Below, one piece after another: positions 33,085 to 42,617 of a DNA stretch of 64,000 bases. Position 1 is the first letter of the stretch, and each line of letters starts with the position of its first letter. The notes under the pieces were generated by a model that ran no database searches, had not been told where the DNA came from, and worked only from the letters and a program-made list of their open reading frames with translations. Both the position numbers and the translations under genes were made by a program. Location: assembly GCF_000576595.1 (NCBI RefSeq), contig NZ_AWSA01000019.1, forward strand, positions 17,246-81,245, read 5' to 3'. This DNA comes from Intrasporangium oryzae NRRL B-24470. Lineage in GTDB: Bacteria; Actinomycetota; Actinomycetes; Actinomycetales; Dermatophilaceae.

Positions 33085-34407
33085 TCAGGTGACGGCCCCG
33101 CGCTCGGCGAACTCGGGGCGCTCGTACTCGCGGCCGTCGAGCACGGCCTGGACGTGGGCGGCCGCGTTGACCGCGTCGACGTGCGTCACGTAGAGCGGGG
33201 CGAAACCGAGCCGGATGATGTCGGGCTCGCGGAAGTCGCCGATGACGCCACGGGCGATGAGCGCCTGGACGACCGCGAACGCCTGCGGATGGCGAAGCGA
33301 GACCTGCGACCCCCGTCGGTCCGGGTCACGCGGCGTCGCGAGGGGCAGGTCGACGCCGAGCGCGTCGAGCGCGCCGATGAAGGCCTCCGTCACGGAGAGG
33401 GACTGGGCGCGCACCTGGGCCGGCTCGAGCCCGTCGTATGCCGTCAGGGCCGCCTCGAGCGCGAGCATCGAGATCAGTGGGGGCGTGCCGACCCGACCGC
33501 GCGCGATCCCCTCGGCCGGCGCGTAGCTCGGGCCCATCTCGAACGGCCGGGCGTGGCCGTGCCAGCCGGTGAGCGGCTGGTCGAAGTCGGCGAGGTGGCG
33601 CTGGGCGACGTAGAGGAACGCCGGCGCGCCGGGGCCGCCGTTGAGGTACTTGTAGCCGCAGCCCACGGCGAGGTCGGCCCCGCCGGCGTCGAGATCGACC
33701 TCCATGGCGCCGGCTGAGTGGCAGAGGTCCCAGCAGGCGAGGGCCCCCACGGCGTGGGCGGCCTCGGTGATCGAGACGAGGTCCCACTTCTCACCGGTTC
33801 GGTAGTCGACCTGCGAGTAGGACGCGAGCGCGAGGCTGTCGCCGGCCTCGTGGATCGCCCGGACGGCGTCGCGCGGGTGCACGCGTCGGACCTCGAGCCC
33901 GGCGAGCCGTGCCGCGGAGTCGGTCATGTAGAGGTCCGTCGGGAAGGAGTCGGGGTCCGTCAGCACCACGGTGCGGCCCGGCCGCAGTCGCGCAGCACCC
34001 ATGAGGGCCTTGAAGAGGTTGACCGACGTGGAGTCGGTGACGACGATCTGGCCGGTTGCGGCGCCGACGAGGCGTCCCAGGGCGTCGCCGATGCGGGTCG
34101 GGGCGCCCCACCAGTCGGCCTCGTTCCACGACCGGATGAGACGCTCACCCCACTGGCGCTCGAGCACGTCGTGGACGACCTCCGTGACGGCCGTCGGCAG
34201 CGCGCCGAGCGAGTTGCCGTCGAGGTAGATGACACCCTCGGGCAGCGTGAACCGGTCGCGGATCCCGGAGAGCGGCGCGTTCGCGTCGAGGTCGGCGGCC
34301 CGGGACAGGAGGTCGTCGAGGACGTGGCCGCCGGGCTGCTCCGGTGAGTGGCCGGGTGAGTGGTCGAACGTGTGGTCGAGGGTGTGGTCGCGGGCGTCGG
34401 TGCTCAT
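33085..34407 (-). CDS. kynU: Kynureninase
   Basis: A PLP enzyme of 440 residues that cleaves kynurenine to anthranilate and alanine (or 3-hydroxykynurenine to 3-hydroxyanthranilate). Visible are YLDGNSLGALP at the active-site entry, VTDSTSVNLFK, DLCHSAGAMEVDLD, and the PLP lysine in GCGYKYLNGGPGAP. It belongs to fold type I. The first ~25 residues are His-rich (DHTLDHTFDHSPGHS), encoded by imperfect repeats. The ATG at 34405-34407 begins before that extension; in-frame starts further upstream are less likely. No other tryptophan-catabolism gene is in the window. Confidence 0.93.
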   Translation of the reverse strand: MSTDARDHTLDHTFDHSPGHSPEQPGGHVLDDLLSRAADLDANAPLSGIRDRFTLPEGVIYLDGNSLGALPTAVTEVVHDVLERQWGERLIRSWNEADWWGAPTRIGDALGRLVGAATGQIVVTDSTSVNLFKALMGAARLRPGRTVVLTDPDSFPTDLYMTDSAARLAGLEVRRVHPRDAVRAIHEAGDSLALASYSQVDYRTGEKWDLVSITEAAHAVGALACWDLCHSAGAMEVDLDAGGADLAVGCGYKYLNGGPGAPAFLYVAQRHLADFDQPLTGWHGHARPFEMGPSYAPAEGIARGRVGTPPLISMLALEAALTAYDGLEPAQVRAQSLSVTEAFIGALDALGVDLPLATPRDPDRRGSQVSLRHPQAFAVVQALIARGVIGDFREPDIIRLGFAPLYVTHVDAVNAAAHVQAVLDGREYERPEFAERGAVT

Positions 34408-34533
34408 GGTCCGGACCGTATCGCGACCCGATTCGGCCTCGTCAGTGCTTGGACGACACGCCATCGCGGCTCATCGATGCTTGCTGGGCATGGTTCCGAC
34501 GGGGTCACGGTGAGGGCTCGCGTGGCCCCCGCC

Positions 34534-34539
34534 TAGGCT
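34534..34539 (+). promoter_or_regulatory. -10 box of leaderless pdxT
   Basis: TAGGCT, 7 bases, then GTG at 34547. Confidence 0.55.
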
Positions 34540-34546
34540 GTGGCGC

Positions 34547-35158
34547 GTGATGAGCAGTCCCCGCATCGGCGTCCTCGCCGTTCAGGGCGACGTGCGCGAG
34601 CACGTCGCCGCACTTCGTGACCTCGGCGCCGAGGCGACGACCGTCCGCCGCCCGGAGGAGGTCGAGTCGATCGACGGTCTCGTCATCCCGGGAGGGGAGT
34701 CGACGGTCATGGACAAGCTCGTCCGGGCGTTCGACCTCCAGGAGCCGCTCAAGCGCAGGCTCGCCGAGGGCATGCCCGCCTACGGGTCGTGCGCCGGGAT
34801 GATCATGCTCGCCGACCGGATCGCCGATGCCCGCCCCGACCAGCAGACCCTCGGCGGCCTCGACATCACGGTGCGCCGCAACGCCTTCGGGCGCCAGGTC
34901 GACTCCTTCGAGCAGGACCTCGACTACGTCGGACTCGAGGGCACCGTGCACGCCGTGTTCATCCGCGCCCCGTGGGTCGAGGAGGCGGGGGAGTGCGTCG
35001 AGGTGCTCGCTCGGGTGAGCGAGGGTCCGGCCGCCGGTAGGATCGTCGCGGTTCGGCAGGGCAGCATCATGGCGACGTCGTTCCACCCCGAGGTGGTGGG
35101 AGGCGACCGCAGGATCCACGCCGAGTTCGTCAAGATCGTCAGTCAGCACCGCCGGTGA
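34547..35158 (+). CDS. pdxT: Pyridoxal 5'-phosphate synthase glutaminase subunit PdxT
   Basis: Class I glutamine amidotransferase of 203 residues that supplies ammonia to PdxS. The nucleophile is in [13 protein letters not shown]; the His-Glu pair is in [20 protein letters not shown] is the family-specific loop. The GTG at 34547 was chosen over ATG one codon later because it sits 7 bases after TAGGCT. Separate promoter from pdxS, so subunit balance is not set by one transcript. yebC follows after 35 bases. Confidence 0.95.
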   Translation: MMSSPRIGVLAVQGDVREHVAALRDLGAEATTVRRPEEVESIDGLVIPGGESTVMDKLVRAFDLQEPLKRRLAEGMPAYGSCAGMIMLADRIADARPDQQTLGGLDITVRRNAFGRQVDSFEQDLDYVGLEGTVHAVFIRAPWVEEAGECVEVLARVSEGPAAGRIVAVRQGSIMATSFHPEVVGGDRRIHAEFVKIVSQHRR

Positions 35159-35193
35159 CGCGCCGACGGAAACCGGAACGCGAGGGAACCTGA

Positions 35194-35952
35194 ATGAGCG
35201 GCCACTCCAAATGGGCCACCACGAAGCACAAGAAGGCTGCCATCGACGCCAAACGCGGCAAGCTCTTCGCCAAGCTCATCAAGAACATCGAGGTCGCGGC
35301 CCGTTCGGGCGGCGGTGACCCCGCCGGTAACCCCACGCTCTACGACGCGATCCAGAAGGCCAAGAAGACGTCGGTCCCCAACGACAACATCGACCGAGCC
35401 GTCAAGCGCGGCTCCGGGGCCGAGGCCGGTGGCGCCGACTGGCAGACGATCATGTACGAGGGCTACGCGCCCAACGGCGTCGCCCTGCTCATCGAGTGCC
35501 TCACCGACAACCGCAACCGGGCCGCGGCCGAGGTCCGCACGGCCCTGACCCGCAACGGCGGTCAGCTGGCCGACCCGGGGTCGGTCGCCTACGTCTTCAA
35601 CCGCAAGGGCGTCGTCATCGTGCCCAAGGGCGACCAGAGCGAGGACGACATCCTCGAGGTCGTCCTCGACGCGGGCGCCGAGGAGGTCAACGACAACGGC
35701 GACACGTGGGAGATCGTCTCCGAGGCGAGCGACTTCGTCGCGGTCCGAAAGGCCGTCCAGGAGGCCGGCATCGACTACGAGTCGGCCGAGGCCTCGTTCG
35801 TGCCCAACCTGCAGGTGCCGCTCGACCTCGACGGCGCCAAGAAGATGATCCGGGTCATCGAGGCCCTCGAGGACAGCGACGACGTCCAGAACGTCTACGC
35901 CAACGGCGACATCCCCGACGACGTCCTCGCCCAGCTCGAGGACGAGGACTGA
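35194..35952 (+). CDS. YebC/PmpR-family protein
   Basis: A 252-residue member of the YebC family, first described as DNA-binding regulators; recent work links some members to relief of ribosome stalling at proline runs. The start [29 protein letters not shown] is diagnostic. It precedes ruvCAB as in many bacteria. The ATG follows a purine-rich GAGGGAA. Confidence 0.95.
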   Translation: MSGHSKWATTKHKKAAIDAKRGKLFAKLIKNIEVAARSGGGDPAGNPTLYDAIQKAKKTSVPNDNIDRAVKRGSGAEAGGADWQTIMYEGYAPNGVALLIECLTDNRNRAAAEVRTALTRNGGQLADPGSVAYVFNRKGVVIVPKGDQSEDDILEVVLDAGAEEVNDNGDTWEIVSEASDFVAVRKAVQEAGIDYESAEASFVPNLQVPLDLDGAKKMIRVIEALEDSDDVQNVYANGDIPDDVLAQLEDED

Positions 35953-36087
35953 CCGACGGGTCGCGCCGTCCGGGCTCACGGGAGGCACGCCGCGTGACGG
36001 CGTGCCTCCCTGCCTTTGCCTGGAGGGCGGATACGGTGGAGCCGAACACCTGTTCGGATCCACGTTCGCCGACCCAGGAGGTATGCC

Positions 36088-36693
36088 GTGCGCGTCCTCG
36101 CCGTTGACCCCGGCCTCACGCGCTGCGGCGTCGGCGTCGTCGACGGCGTCCCGGGCCGCCGGCTCACCCTCGTCGACGTCGGCGTGATCCGGACCCCTTC
36201 GGGGGACCCGACCCCCAAACGGCTCGTCGCCGTCGAGGACGAGATGCGCCAGTGGTTCGCCCGGCACCGGCCCGAGGCCGTCGCGATCGAGCGTGTCTTC
36301 GCCGACACCAACGTCTCGACCGTGATGGGCACCGCCCAGGTCACGGGCATCGTCATGATCATCGCCGAGCGGCTCGGCCTCCCGGTCACCCTCCACACGC
36401 CGACCGAGGTCAAGGCCGCCGTCAGCGGGAGCGGGCGAGCCGGCAAGGCCCAGGTGACGGCGATGGTGACCCACCTGCTCGGGCTCGAGCACGCCCCCAA
36501 ACCCGCCGACGCGGCCGACGCCCTCGCGCTCGCCATCTGCCACGTCTGGCGCGGCGGCACCCAGAACCGGTTCGCGGAGGCGGCGGCCGCTCTCGGCAGC
36601 CCGCCGAGCGGCATACCCTCGAGGGCCCCGCGCCACGGCGCGACCGGCCGTCCCGTCCCGAACCGCGCCAACCCTGGAGCCTTCCCGCGATGA
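36088..36693 (+). CDS. ruvC: Holliday junction resolvase RuvC
   Basis: Endonuclease resolving Holliday junctions in concert with RuvAB. The 201 residues carry the RNase-H-like acidic residues: Asp7 (MRVLAVDPG), Glu68 (AIERVFAD) and the C-terminal Asp pair in [13 protein letters not shown]. The GTG at 36088 is set by AGGAGG at 36075-36080 and by the MRVLAVDPG beginning. The spacer between that site and the GTG contains a copy of the octamer (GTATGCC at 36081). The C-terminal ~35 residues are a loose basic/Pro tail. ATGA coupling to ruvA. Confidence 0.95.
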   Translation: MRVLAVDPGLTRCGVGVVDGVPGRRLTLVDVGVIRTPSGDPTPKRLVAVEDEMRQWFARHRPEAVAIERVFADTNVSTVMGTAQVTGIVMIIAERLGLPVTLHTPTEVKAAVSGSGRAGKAQVTAMVTHLLGLEHAPKPADAADALALAICHVWRGGTQNRFAEAAAALGSPPSGIPSRAPRHGATGRPVPNRANPGAFPR

Positions 36694-37292
36694 TCGCCTC
36701 GCTCTCCGGAACCGTCCTCAAGGCCGGCCTCGACTCCGTCGTCCTCGGCGTCGGGGGAGTCGGCCTGCTCGTCCACACGACTCCGGCCACAGCGGCCTCC
36801 GTCCGCCCCGGCCAACCCGCCGACCTGGCGACGTCTCTCGTCGTCCGCGAGGACTCCCTCACGCTCTATGGCTTCGCCACCGACGACGAGAAGCACGTCT
36901 TCGAGACCGTCCAGACCGTCTCGGGTGTCGGCCCGCGCCTCGCCCTCGCGCTCCTCGCCGTCCACTCACCCGAGGCGGTGCGCGCGGCCCTCGGCGGCGG
37001 CGATATCGCAGCCCTGACCAAGGTCCCGGGCATCGGCCGGAAGGGCGCCGAGCGCCTCGTGCTCGAGCTGCGCGACAAGCTGGGCGTCCTGCCGGGCGCG
37101 CCCGGACAGCCGGCCCCGAGCGTCGAGTCGGACGGAGAGGTCTGGCGCGAGCAGGTCCGCGAGGCCCTCGTCGGCCTCGGCTGGACCGTCCGGCAGGCCG
37201 ACGACGCCCTCGACAAGGTCGCGCCCAAGGCCGCCGAGGGCGCTGGCGTCTCCGCGCTGCTCCGGGCAGCGCTCCAGGAGCTCGGGCGATGA
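36690..37292 (+). CDS. ruvA: Holliday junction branch migration protein RuvA
   Basis: Binds four-way junctions as a tetramer and loads RuvB. The 200 residues begin [11 protein letters not shown] (OB fold), carry the helix-hairpin-helix pair [16 protein letters not shown] and [15 protein letters not shown], and end with the RuvB-contacting domain III ([13 protein letters not shown]). Coupled on both sides by overlapping codons. Confidence 0.96.
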   Translation: MIASLSGTVLKAGLDSVVLGVGGVGLLVHTTPATAASVRPGQPADLATSLVVREDSLTLYGFATDDEKHVFETVQTVSGVGPRLALALLAVHSPEAVRAALGGGDIAALTKVPGIGRKGAERLVLELRDKLGVLPGAPGQPAPSVESDGEVWREQVREALVGLGWTVRQADDALDKVAPKAAEGAGVSALLRAALQELGR

Positions 37293-38419
37293 CGGCCGGC
37301 TGGTCCGACGCCGGGGCCGGGCGAGACGAGGGGTGGGCGGACGGCTCCTTCGACGCCACGGCGCGCATCGTCGACGCGGGCAGCGACACCGACGAGCGGC
37401 AGGTCGAGGCGGCCCTGCGGCCCAAGCGCCTCGAGGACTTCCCGGGCCAGACCAGGGTCCGTGAGCAGCTGGGGCTCGTCCTCAAGGCGGCGCGGCGCCG
37501 GGGCACCCCGCCCGACCACGTCCTCCTCTCGGGCCCGCCGGGGCTCGGCAAGACGACGCTCGCGATGATCGTCGCGAGCGAGCTCGAGCAGCCGATCCGC
37601 ATCACGTCCGGGCCGGCGATCCAGCACGCGGGCGACCTTGCCTCGGTCCTCTCGTCCCTGGCAGAGGGCGAGGTCCTCTTCCTCGACGAGATCCACCGCA
37701 TGTCCCGGTCCGCCGAGGAGATGCTCTACCTCGCCATGGAGGACTTCCGAGTCGATGTCATCATCGGCAAGGGCCCGGGCGCCACGGCCATCCCGCTCGA
37801 GCTACCGCCGTTCACCGTCGTCGGGGCGACGACCCGAGCCGGCCTGCTGCCCGCCCCGCTCCGCGACCGGTTCGGCTTCACCGGGCACCTCGACTACTAC
37901 GCCGCCGCCGACCTCGTCACGATCCTCCATCGGTCCGCACGCCTGCTCGGGCTCGAGGCGGACGAGGACGGCATCGCCGAGATCGCCCTGCGCAGCCGCG
38001 GCACCCCCCGCATCGCCAACCGGCTGCTGCGCCGCGTGCGGGACTGGGCCCAGGTCCACGGCGAGGACCGCGTGACCCACATCGCCGCCCGCCGCGCGCT
38101 CGAGCTCTTCGACGTCGACGAGCGTGGGCTCGACCGGCTCGACCGCGCCGTCCTCGAAGCGCTCTGCCGGCGGTTCAACGGTGGCCCGGTCGGCCTCTCG
38201 ACGCTGGCCGTCGCGGTGGGGGAGGAGCCCGACACCGTCGAGACGGTCGCCGAGCCCTACCTCGTCCGGGAGGGCTTCATGATCCGGACGCCGCGCGGCC
38301 GTGCAGCCTCGGGCCTGGCCTGGGAACACCTCGGCCTCACCCCGCCCCTCGACGCCCAGTCGATGTGGTCGGCCACCCTGCCGATCGACGACGCGGGTGG
38401 TGGACGGTTCGAGGGCTGA
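37289..38419 (+). CDS. ruvB: Holliday junction branch migration ATPase RuvB
   Basis: Hexameric AAA+ motor of 376 residues. Walker A is GPPGLGKTT (about residues 84-92), Walker B is LFLDEIHR, followed by sensor 1 (VGATTRAG), the arginine finger region (RDRFGF) and the C-terminal winged helix ending LTPP. About 30 extra residues precede the usual start. Last gene of the ruvCAB operon; the next gene has its own promoter 97 bases on. Confidence 0.97.
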   Translation: MTAGWSDAGAGRDEGWADGSFDATARIVDAGSDTDERQVEAALRPKRLEDFPGQTRVREQLGLVLKAARRRGTPPDHVLLSGPPGLGKTTLAMIVASELEQPIRITSGPAIQHAGDLASVLSSLAEGEVLFLDEIHRMSRSAEEMLYLAMEDFRVDVIIGKGPGATAIPLELPPFTVVGATTRAGLLPAPLRDRFGFTGHLDYYAAADLVTILHRSARLLGLEADEDGIAEIALRSRGTPRIANRLLRRVRDWAQVHGEDRVTHIAARRALELFDVDERGLDRLDRAVLEALCRRFNGGPVGLSTLAVAVGEEPDTVETVAEPYLVREGFMIRTPRGRAASGLAWEHLGLTPPLDAQSMWSATLPIDDAGGGRFEG

Positions 38420-38493
38420 CGGCCCGGACCCGACGATCGCCCAACTGCGGCCAAAACGTGACCCAGCCGTGCGGCATACGGCGTTGTCTTGGT

Positions 38494-38522
38494 CTGACAA
38501 ACGTCCGCACCGCACGTAGACT
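38494..38522 (+). promoter_or_regulatory. SigA-type promoter of the yajC-secD-secF-apt transcript
   Basis: -35 CTGACA (38494-38499), a 17-base spacer and -10 TAGACT (38517-38522): the best housekeeping promoter by eye in this window. It predicts a leader of about 115 bases before yajC, with potential GGCACC/GGTGCC and CCGC/GCGG stems. Confidence 0.65.
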
Positions 38523-38644
38523 CCTGCGGGCACCACCGCCGCTGCCGCGGCACTTTCCGGTGCCACCGGTCGTTGACGCGACATCCACAACCCTGTGCTG
38601 GGTCGCGCGCTGCCCGGAACGAAGACCGAAGGACTGAATTGTTG

Positions 38645-38998
38645 ATGGGAACGATCGGGACCCTGGCCCCCGCGGCGACCTCCTCGTCGGGAGCGGGCGG
38701 GCTGCTCATCCTCGCTCTGCCGCTGCTCCTCATCGGGTGGCTCTTCTGGACCAACAGCCGTCGCGTCAGGCAGATGCGCTCCTTCAGCGAGTCGCTCAAC
38801 GTCGGTGACCAGGTCGTGACCTCCTCGGGCATCTTCGGCACGATCCGCCAGCTCGACGCCTCGACCGCCTGGCTCGAGGTCTCCGAGGGCACCATCATCC
38901 GGTTCGACCGGCGCGCCCTCGCCATGAAGCAGGCCGAGGTCGCCTCGAGCCCGGCCACGAGCGAGGGGTCGACCGAGGCCCCCGAGACCGGTCAGTGA
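38645..38998 (+). CDS. yajC: Preprotein translocase accessory subunit YajC
   Basis: A 117-residue single-span protein accompanying SecDF. The span (about residues 18-38) is followed by RRVRQMRSFSESLNVGDQVVTSSGIFGTI, the family signature. The ATG at 38645 is preceded by two in-frame TTG codons and by AAGGA at 38629-38633. Coupled by GTGA to secD. Confidence 0.92.
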   Translation: MGTIGTLAPAATSSSGAGGLLILALPLLLIGWLFWTNSRRVRQMRSFSESLNVGDQVVTSSGIFGTIRQLDASTAWLEVSEGTIIRFDRRALAMKQAEVASSPATSEGSTEAPETGQ

Positions 38999-40893
38999 GT
39001 CGACACGTGGCACGCAGCAGCACCCGCACGTCAGCAGTCCGCAGCCTTCTCGCGCTCCTCGTCATCATCCTCGGGCTCGGCGCCCTCGCCGGCGGCCTCA
39101 AGGTCTGGAGCGACGGGCAGCTGACGCCGCGCCTCGGCCTCGACCTCCAGGGCGGCACGGAGATGGTCCTCGAGCCCTCCCTCGTCGGCAACGAGCAGGT
39201 CACGCCGGGCCAGGTCAACCAGGCCGTCGACATCATCCGCCAGCGCATCGACGCCAACGGCGTCTCCGAGGCGGAGATCGCGACCCAGGGCGGCCGCAAC
39301 ATCGTCGTCTCGATCCCCGGCACGCCCTCGCAGGAGCAGCTCGACGCGATCCGCAAGCCCTCCCAGCTGCGGTTCCGCGCCGTCTTCGTCCAGGCGCTCG
39401 GCAGCTCGCCGGCTGCGGCCCAGCCCTCCGGCACGCCTACGACGACCCCGACCGGCACCCCGACCGGCACGGCCACGGGAACCGCGACCGGCACCCCGTC
39501 GGCGACGACCCCGGCGCCCAGCACGACGGCCGCCAACGGTGTCGTGCCCGACGCCTTCAGCGCGGCGACGACCCCGGCGCCGACCCCGACCGCCTCCGGC
39601 GCCGCGACTCCGGCGACCGGCGCCACGCCGACCGCCACGCCGACGGCACCGACGTCCGCCGAGCAGGAGGCCGCCATCAAGGCCCAGGCCCTGCAGGGCC
39701 TGACCGGCCTCGGCTGGGACAAGGCCAAGGCAGAGGCCGCCGCTGCGAAGGTCGCCAAGGACTACGTCGCCCTCGACTGCAGCGTCCCCGGCGCCGTCGA
39801 CAAGATCGTCGACGACCCCGCCCAGCCGTTGGCCACGTGCAGCGACGACCGCACCACGAAGTACGTCCTCGGCCCGGTCGAGATCGACGGCAGCCAGATC
39901 GCCGACGCCACGAGCGGATTCCAGCCCGGCCCCAACGGCCAGCCCACCTCCATCGTCGAGGTCGCCCTCTCGTTCAAGGACGCCGGGAAGGCCAAGTTCG
40001 CCGAGGTCACCAAGCGCCTCTACGGCATGCAGGGCCAGCCCCCGATGGACCAGTTCGCCGTCGTGCTCGACAAGTCCGTCATCACGGCCCCGCAGGCCCG
40101 CGCCGTCATCACCGACGGCCGCGCCTCGATCACCGGCTCGTTCACGATCGACTCGGCGAAGGCCCTCGCGCAGCAGCTGAAGTTCGGTGCCCTGCCGATC
40201 TCGTTCAAGCTGCAGACGCAGGACAACATCACGCCCCAGCTCGGTGAGGAGCAGCTCAAGCTCGGCCTGCTCGCCGGCCTCATCGGCCTGATCCTCGTCG
40301 TCATCTACTCGATGTTCCAGTACCGCGCCCTCGGGTTCGTCACCGTCGTCTCGCTCCTCGTCGCGTCGCTGATGACCTACCTCGCCGTGACGGTGCTCGG
40401 GACGACGCACGGCTTCCGCCTGACCATGGCCGGTGTCACCGGTCTCATCGTCGCCATCGGTGTCACCGCCGACAGCTTCATCGTCTACTTCGAGCGCATC
40501 CGCGACGAGGTCCGTGACGGGCGACCCCTCGTCGCCGCCGTCGAGACCGGCTGGAAGCGCGCCCGACGCACGATCATCGCCGCCGACACGGTCAACTTCA
40601 TCGCGGCCCTCGTGCTCTACCTGCTCGCGTCGAGCAACGTCCGTGGCTTCGCGTTCACCCTCGGGCTCACGACGATCATCGACCTCGTGGTCGTCATCCT
40701 CTTCACCCACCCGACGGTCCAGCTGCTGGCCCGCACGGAGTTCTTCGGTGGCGGCCACAAGTGGTCGGGTCTCGACCCCGAGCGCCTCGGCGCCAAGGAG
40801 AGCCCCCGCTACCGCGGCCGCGGCCAGTTCGGCAATCCGGCGCCGGTTGCGACGCGTTCGGCCCGTCTCGCCGAGGGGAAGGCCCAGGCATGA
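38995..40893 (+). CDS. secD: Protein translocase subunit SecD
   Basis: A proton-motive-force-driven helper of SecYEG-dependent export, 632 residues. An N-terminal span is followed by LGLDLQGGTEMVL, a long extracytoplasmic region, then five clustered C-terminal spans with the GVTADSFIVYFERIRDE motif. Residues about 138-221 are an insertion made almost entirely of Thr, Pro, Ala and Gly repeats (codons at about 39406-39657), an extended linker in the extracytoplasmic P1 domain. Coupled by ATGA to secF. Confidence 0.95.
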   Translation: MSRHVARSSTRTSAVRSLLALLVIILGLGALAGGLKVWSDGQLTPRLGLDLQGGTEMVLEPSLVGNEQVTPGQVNQAVDIIRQRIDANGVSEAEIATQGGRNIVVSIPGTPSQEQLDAIRKPSQLRFRAVFVQALGSSPAAAQPSGTPTTTPTGTPTGTATGTATGTPSATTPAPSTTAANGVVPDAFSAATTPAPTPTASGAATPATGATPTATPTAPTSAEQEAAIKAQALQGLTGLGWDKAKAEAAAAKVAKDYVALDCSVPGAVDKIVDDPAQPLATCSDDRTTKYVLGPVEIDGSQIADATSGFQPGPNGQPTSIVEVALSFKDAGKAKFAEVTKRLYGMQGQPPMDQFAVVLDKSVITAPQARAVITDGRASITGSFTIDSAKALAQQLKFGALPISFKLQTQDNITPQLGEEQLKLGLLAGLIGLILVVIYSMFQYRALGFVTVVSLLVASLMTYLAVTVLGTTHGFRLTMAGVTGLIVAIGVTADSFIVYFERIRDEVRDGRPLVAAVETGWKRARRTIIAADTVNFIAALVLYLLASSNVRGFAFTLGLTTIIDLVVVILFTHPTVQLLARTEFFGGGHKWSGLDPERLGAKESPRYRGRGQFGNPAPVATRSARLAEGKAQA

Positions 40894-42041
40894 TCAACTT
40901 CGCTCAGTTCGGCAACGACCTCTACACGGGCCGTCGCTCGATCGAATTCATCAAGCGGCAGAAGACGTGGTACGCCATCTCCGGCGTGCTCGTCGTCCTC
41001 GCCCTCGTCGGGATCTTCGTCAAGGGCCTCAACTTCGGCATCGAGTTCAGCGGCGGGTCGGAGTTCCGAGTCCAGGGCGTGAGCAACAGCCAGGGCTACG
41101 AGCAGAAGGCACAGACCGCCGTCAACGAGGCCGGCATCGGCGGCAACGTCGTCGCGACGATCGTCGGCCAGGACACCGTCCGGGTGCAGACCGAGGCCGC
41201 CTCGGAGAAGACCAACGAGGCCAAGACGGCCCTTGCGGAGGCGTTCGGCGTACCGGCCGGGCAGGTCAGCTCCTCGCTCATCGGCCCGAGCTGGGGTGAG
41301 ACCGTCAGCCAGCAGGCGATCCGTGGCCTCATCGTCTTCCTCATCCTCGTCACCCTCGTCATGGCGCTCTACTTCCGGACCTGGAAGATGGCGGTCGCAG
41401 GCCTGGTGGCGCTGCTCCACGACCTCGTCATCACGGTCGGCATCTATGCCCTGTTCGGCTTCGAGATCACGCCCTCGTCGATGATCGGCTTCCTGACGAT
41501 CCTCGGCTACTCGCTCTACGACACCGTCGTCGTCTTCGACAAGGTGCGCGAGAACACGGCCGAGGCCTTCAGGACCAAGCGGATGACCTACTCCGCCGCG
41601 GCCAACCTCGCCGTCAACCAGACCCTCGTCCGGTCGATCAACACGACGGTCGTCGCGCTGCTGCCCATCGCCGCGATCCTCGTCGTCGGGTTCACCGCGC
41701 TCGGCCCGGGCACGCTGCTCGACCTCGCCCTCGCGCTCTTCATCGGTATCGGGGTCGGCGCCTACTCGTCGATCTTCATCGCGACACCGCTCCTCGTCGA
41801 CCTGCGTCGCAACGAGCCGGCCGTCAAGGCGCTCGACAAGTACGTCGCCCGCCACGCGAAGGAGGCCGCCGTCGCCGGCGTCGACACCCGCGAGCCGGCG
41901 ATCGTCGGCGCGGACGGCGCCGCGGTGGTCGAGGGTCAGCAGGCTGTCAGCCCGGCCGAGGCCGGCTACCGCCCGGTGCACAAGTACGCCCAGGCCGGTC
42001 CCCGCAACCAGCCCAAGCGGGCACCGAAGTCGAAGCGGTGA
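40890..42041 (+). CDS. secF: Protein translocase subunit SecF
   Basis: Partner of SecD, 383 residues. N-terminal span, then NFGIEFSGGSEFRVQG, a short extracytoplasmic domain, and the C-terminal spans with LGYSLYDTVVVFDKVREN and the INTT segment. A basic tail (KRAPKSKR) ends the protein. GTGA overlap leads into apt, so a purine salvage gene is coupled to export genes, as in mycobacteria. Confidence 0.95.
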   Translation: MINFAQFGNDLYTGRRSIEFIKRQKTWYAISGVLVVLALVGIFVKGLNFGIEFSGGSEFRVQGVSNSQGYEQKAQTAVNEAGIGGNVVATIVGQDTVRVQTEAASEKTNEAKTALAEAFGVPAGQVSSSLIGPSWGETVSQQAIRGLIVFLILVTLVMALYFRTWKMAVAGLVALLHDLVITVGIYALFGFEITPSSMIGFLTILGYSLYDTVVVFDKVRENTAEAFRTKRMTYSAAANLAVNQTLVRSINTTVVALLPIAAILVVGFTALGPGTLLDLALALFIGIGVGAYSSIFIATPLLVDLRRNEPAVKALDKYVARHAKEAAVAGVDTREPAIVGADGAAVVEGQQAVSPAEAGYRPVHKYAQAGPRNQPKRAPKSKR

Positions 42042-42589
42042 CCGGCGTGGCCGAACTCCACGCGGACGAGTCCGTCGCCGAGCTCGTCGCGAGCCGACTG
42101 CGTGACATCCCCGACTTCCCCAAGCCGGGGGTCCTCTTCAAGGACTTCACCCCGCTGATCGCGGACGGACCGGCCCTGGGTGCTCTCGTCAGGGACATCG
42201 CTGATCGCTACCGCGACCGCGTCGACGTCATCGTCGGGATCGAGGCGCGCGGCTTCATCCTCGGTGCAGCGGTCGCCTACGAGCTCGGGCTCGGGATGGT
42301 CCCCGTCCGGAAGGCGGGCAAGCTGCCGGGCGAGACGCTCCGCGAGTCCTACGCCCTCGAGTACGGCACGGCCGAGATCGAGGTGCACAACGACGCCTTC
42401 GAGGTGGGCCAGCGCGTACTCGTCATCGACGACGTCCTCGCCACCGGGGGGACCGCCGAGGCGGCCTGCTCGCTCGTCGAGCGGGCCGGAGCCGAGGTCG
42501 CCGCGATCGAGGTCGTCCTCGAGCTCGCCTTCCTCGACGGGCGGTCCCGTCTCGGTGACCGGACCGTCAACGCGATCCTCACGGTGTGA
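42038..42589 (+). CDS. apt: Adenine phosphoribosyltransferase
   Basis: Salvages adenine to AMP with PRPP. The 183 residues show IPDFPKPGVLFKDFTPL, GIEARGF, VRKAGKLPGE and the PRPP loop VLVIDDVLATGGTA. GTG start overlapping secF. The relA promoter begins in its short downstream gap. Confidence 0.95.
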   Translation: MTGVAELHADESVAELVASRLRDIPDFPKPGVLFKDFTPLIADGPALGALVRDIADRYRDRVDVIVGIEARGFILGAAVAYELGLGMVPVRKAGKLPGETLRESYALEYGTAEIEVHNDAFEVGQRVLVIDDVLATGGTAEAACSLVERAGAEVAAIEVVLELAFLDGRSRLGDRTVNAILTV

Positions 42590-42605
42590 TCTCAGGGCGA
42601 CCCCC

Positions 42606-42611
42606 TAGACT
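42606..42611 (+). promoter_or_regulatory. -10 box of leaderless rel
   Basis: TAGACT, 6 bases, then ATG at 42618. Confidence 0.55.
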
Positions 42612-42617
42612 CTGTTC

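Noticed and set aside
36016..36087. An earlier start for ruvC, or the ATG inside GTATGCCG
   Set aside because: The ATG at 36083 is out of frame, and upstream in-frame codons do not encode conserved RuvC residues; AGGAGG is placed for the GTG at 36088.
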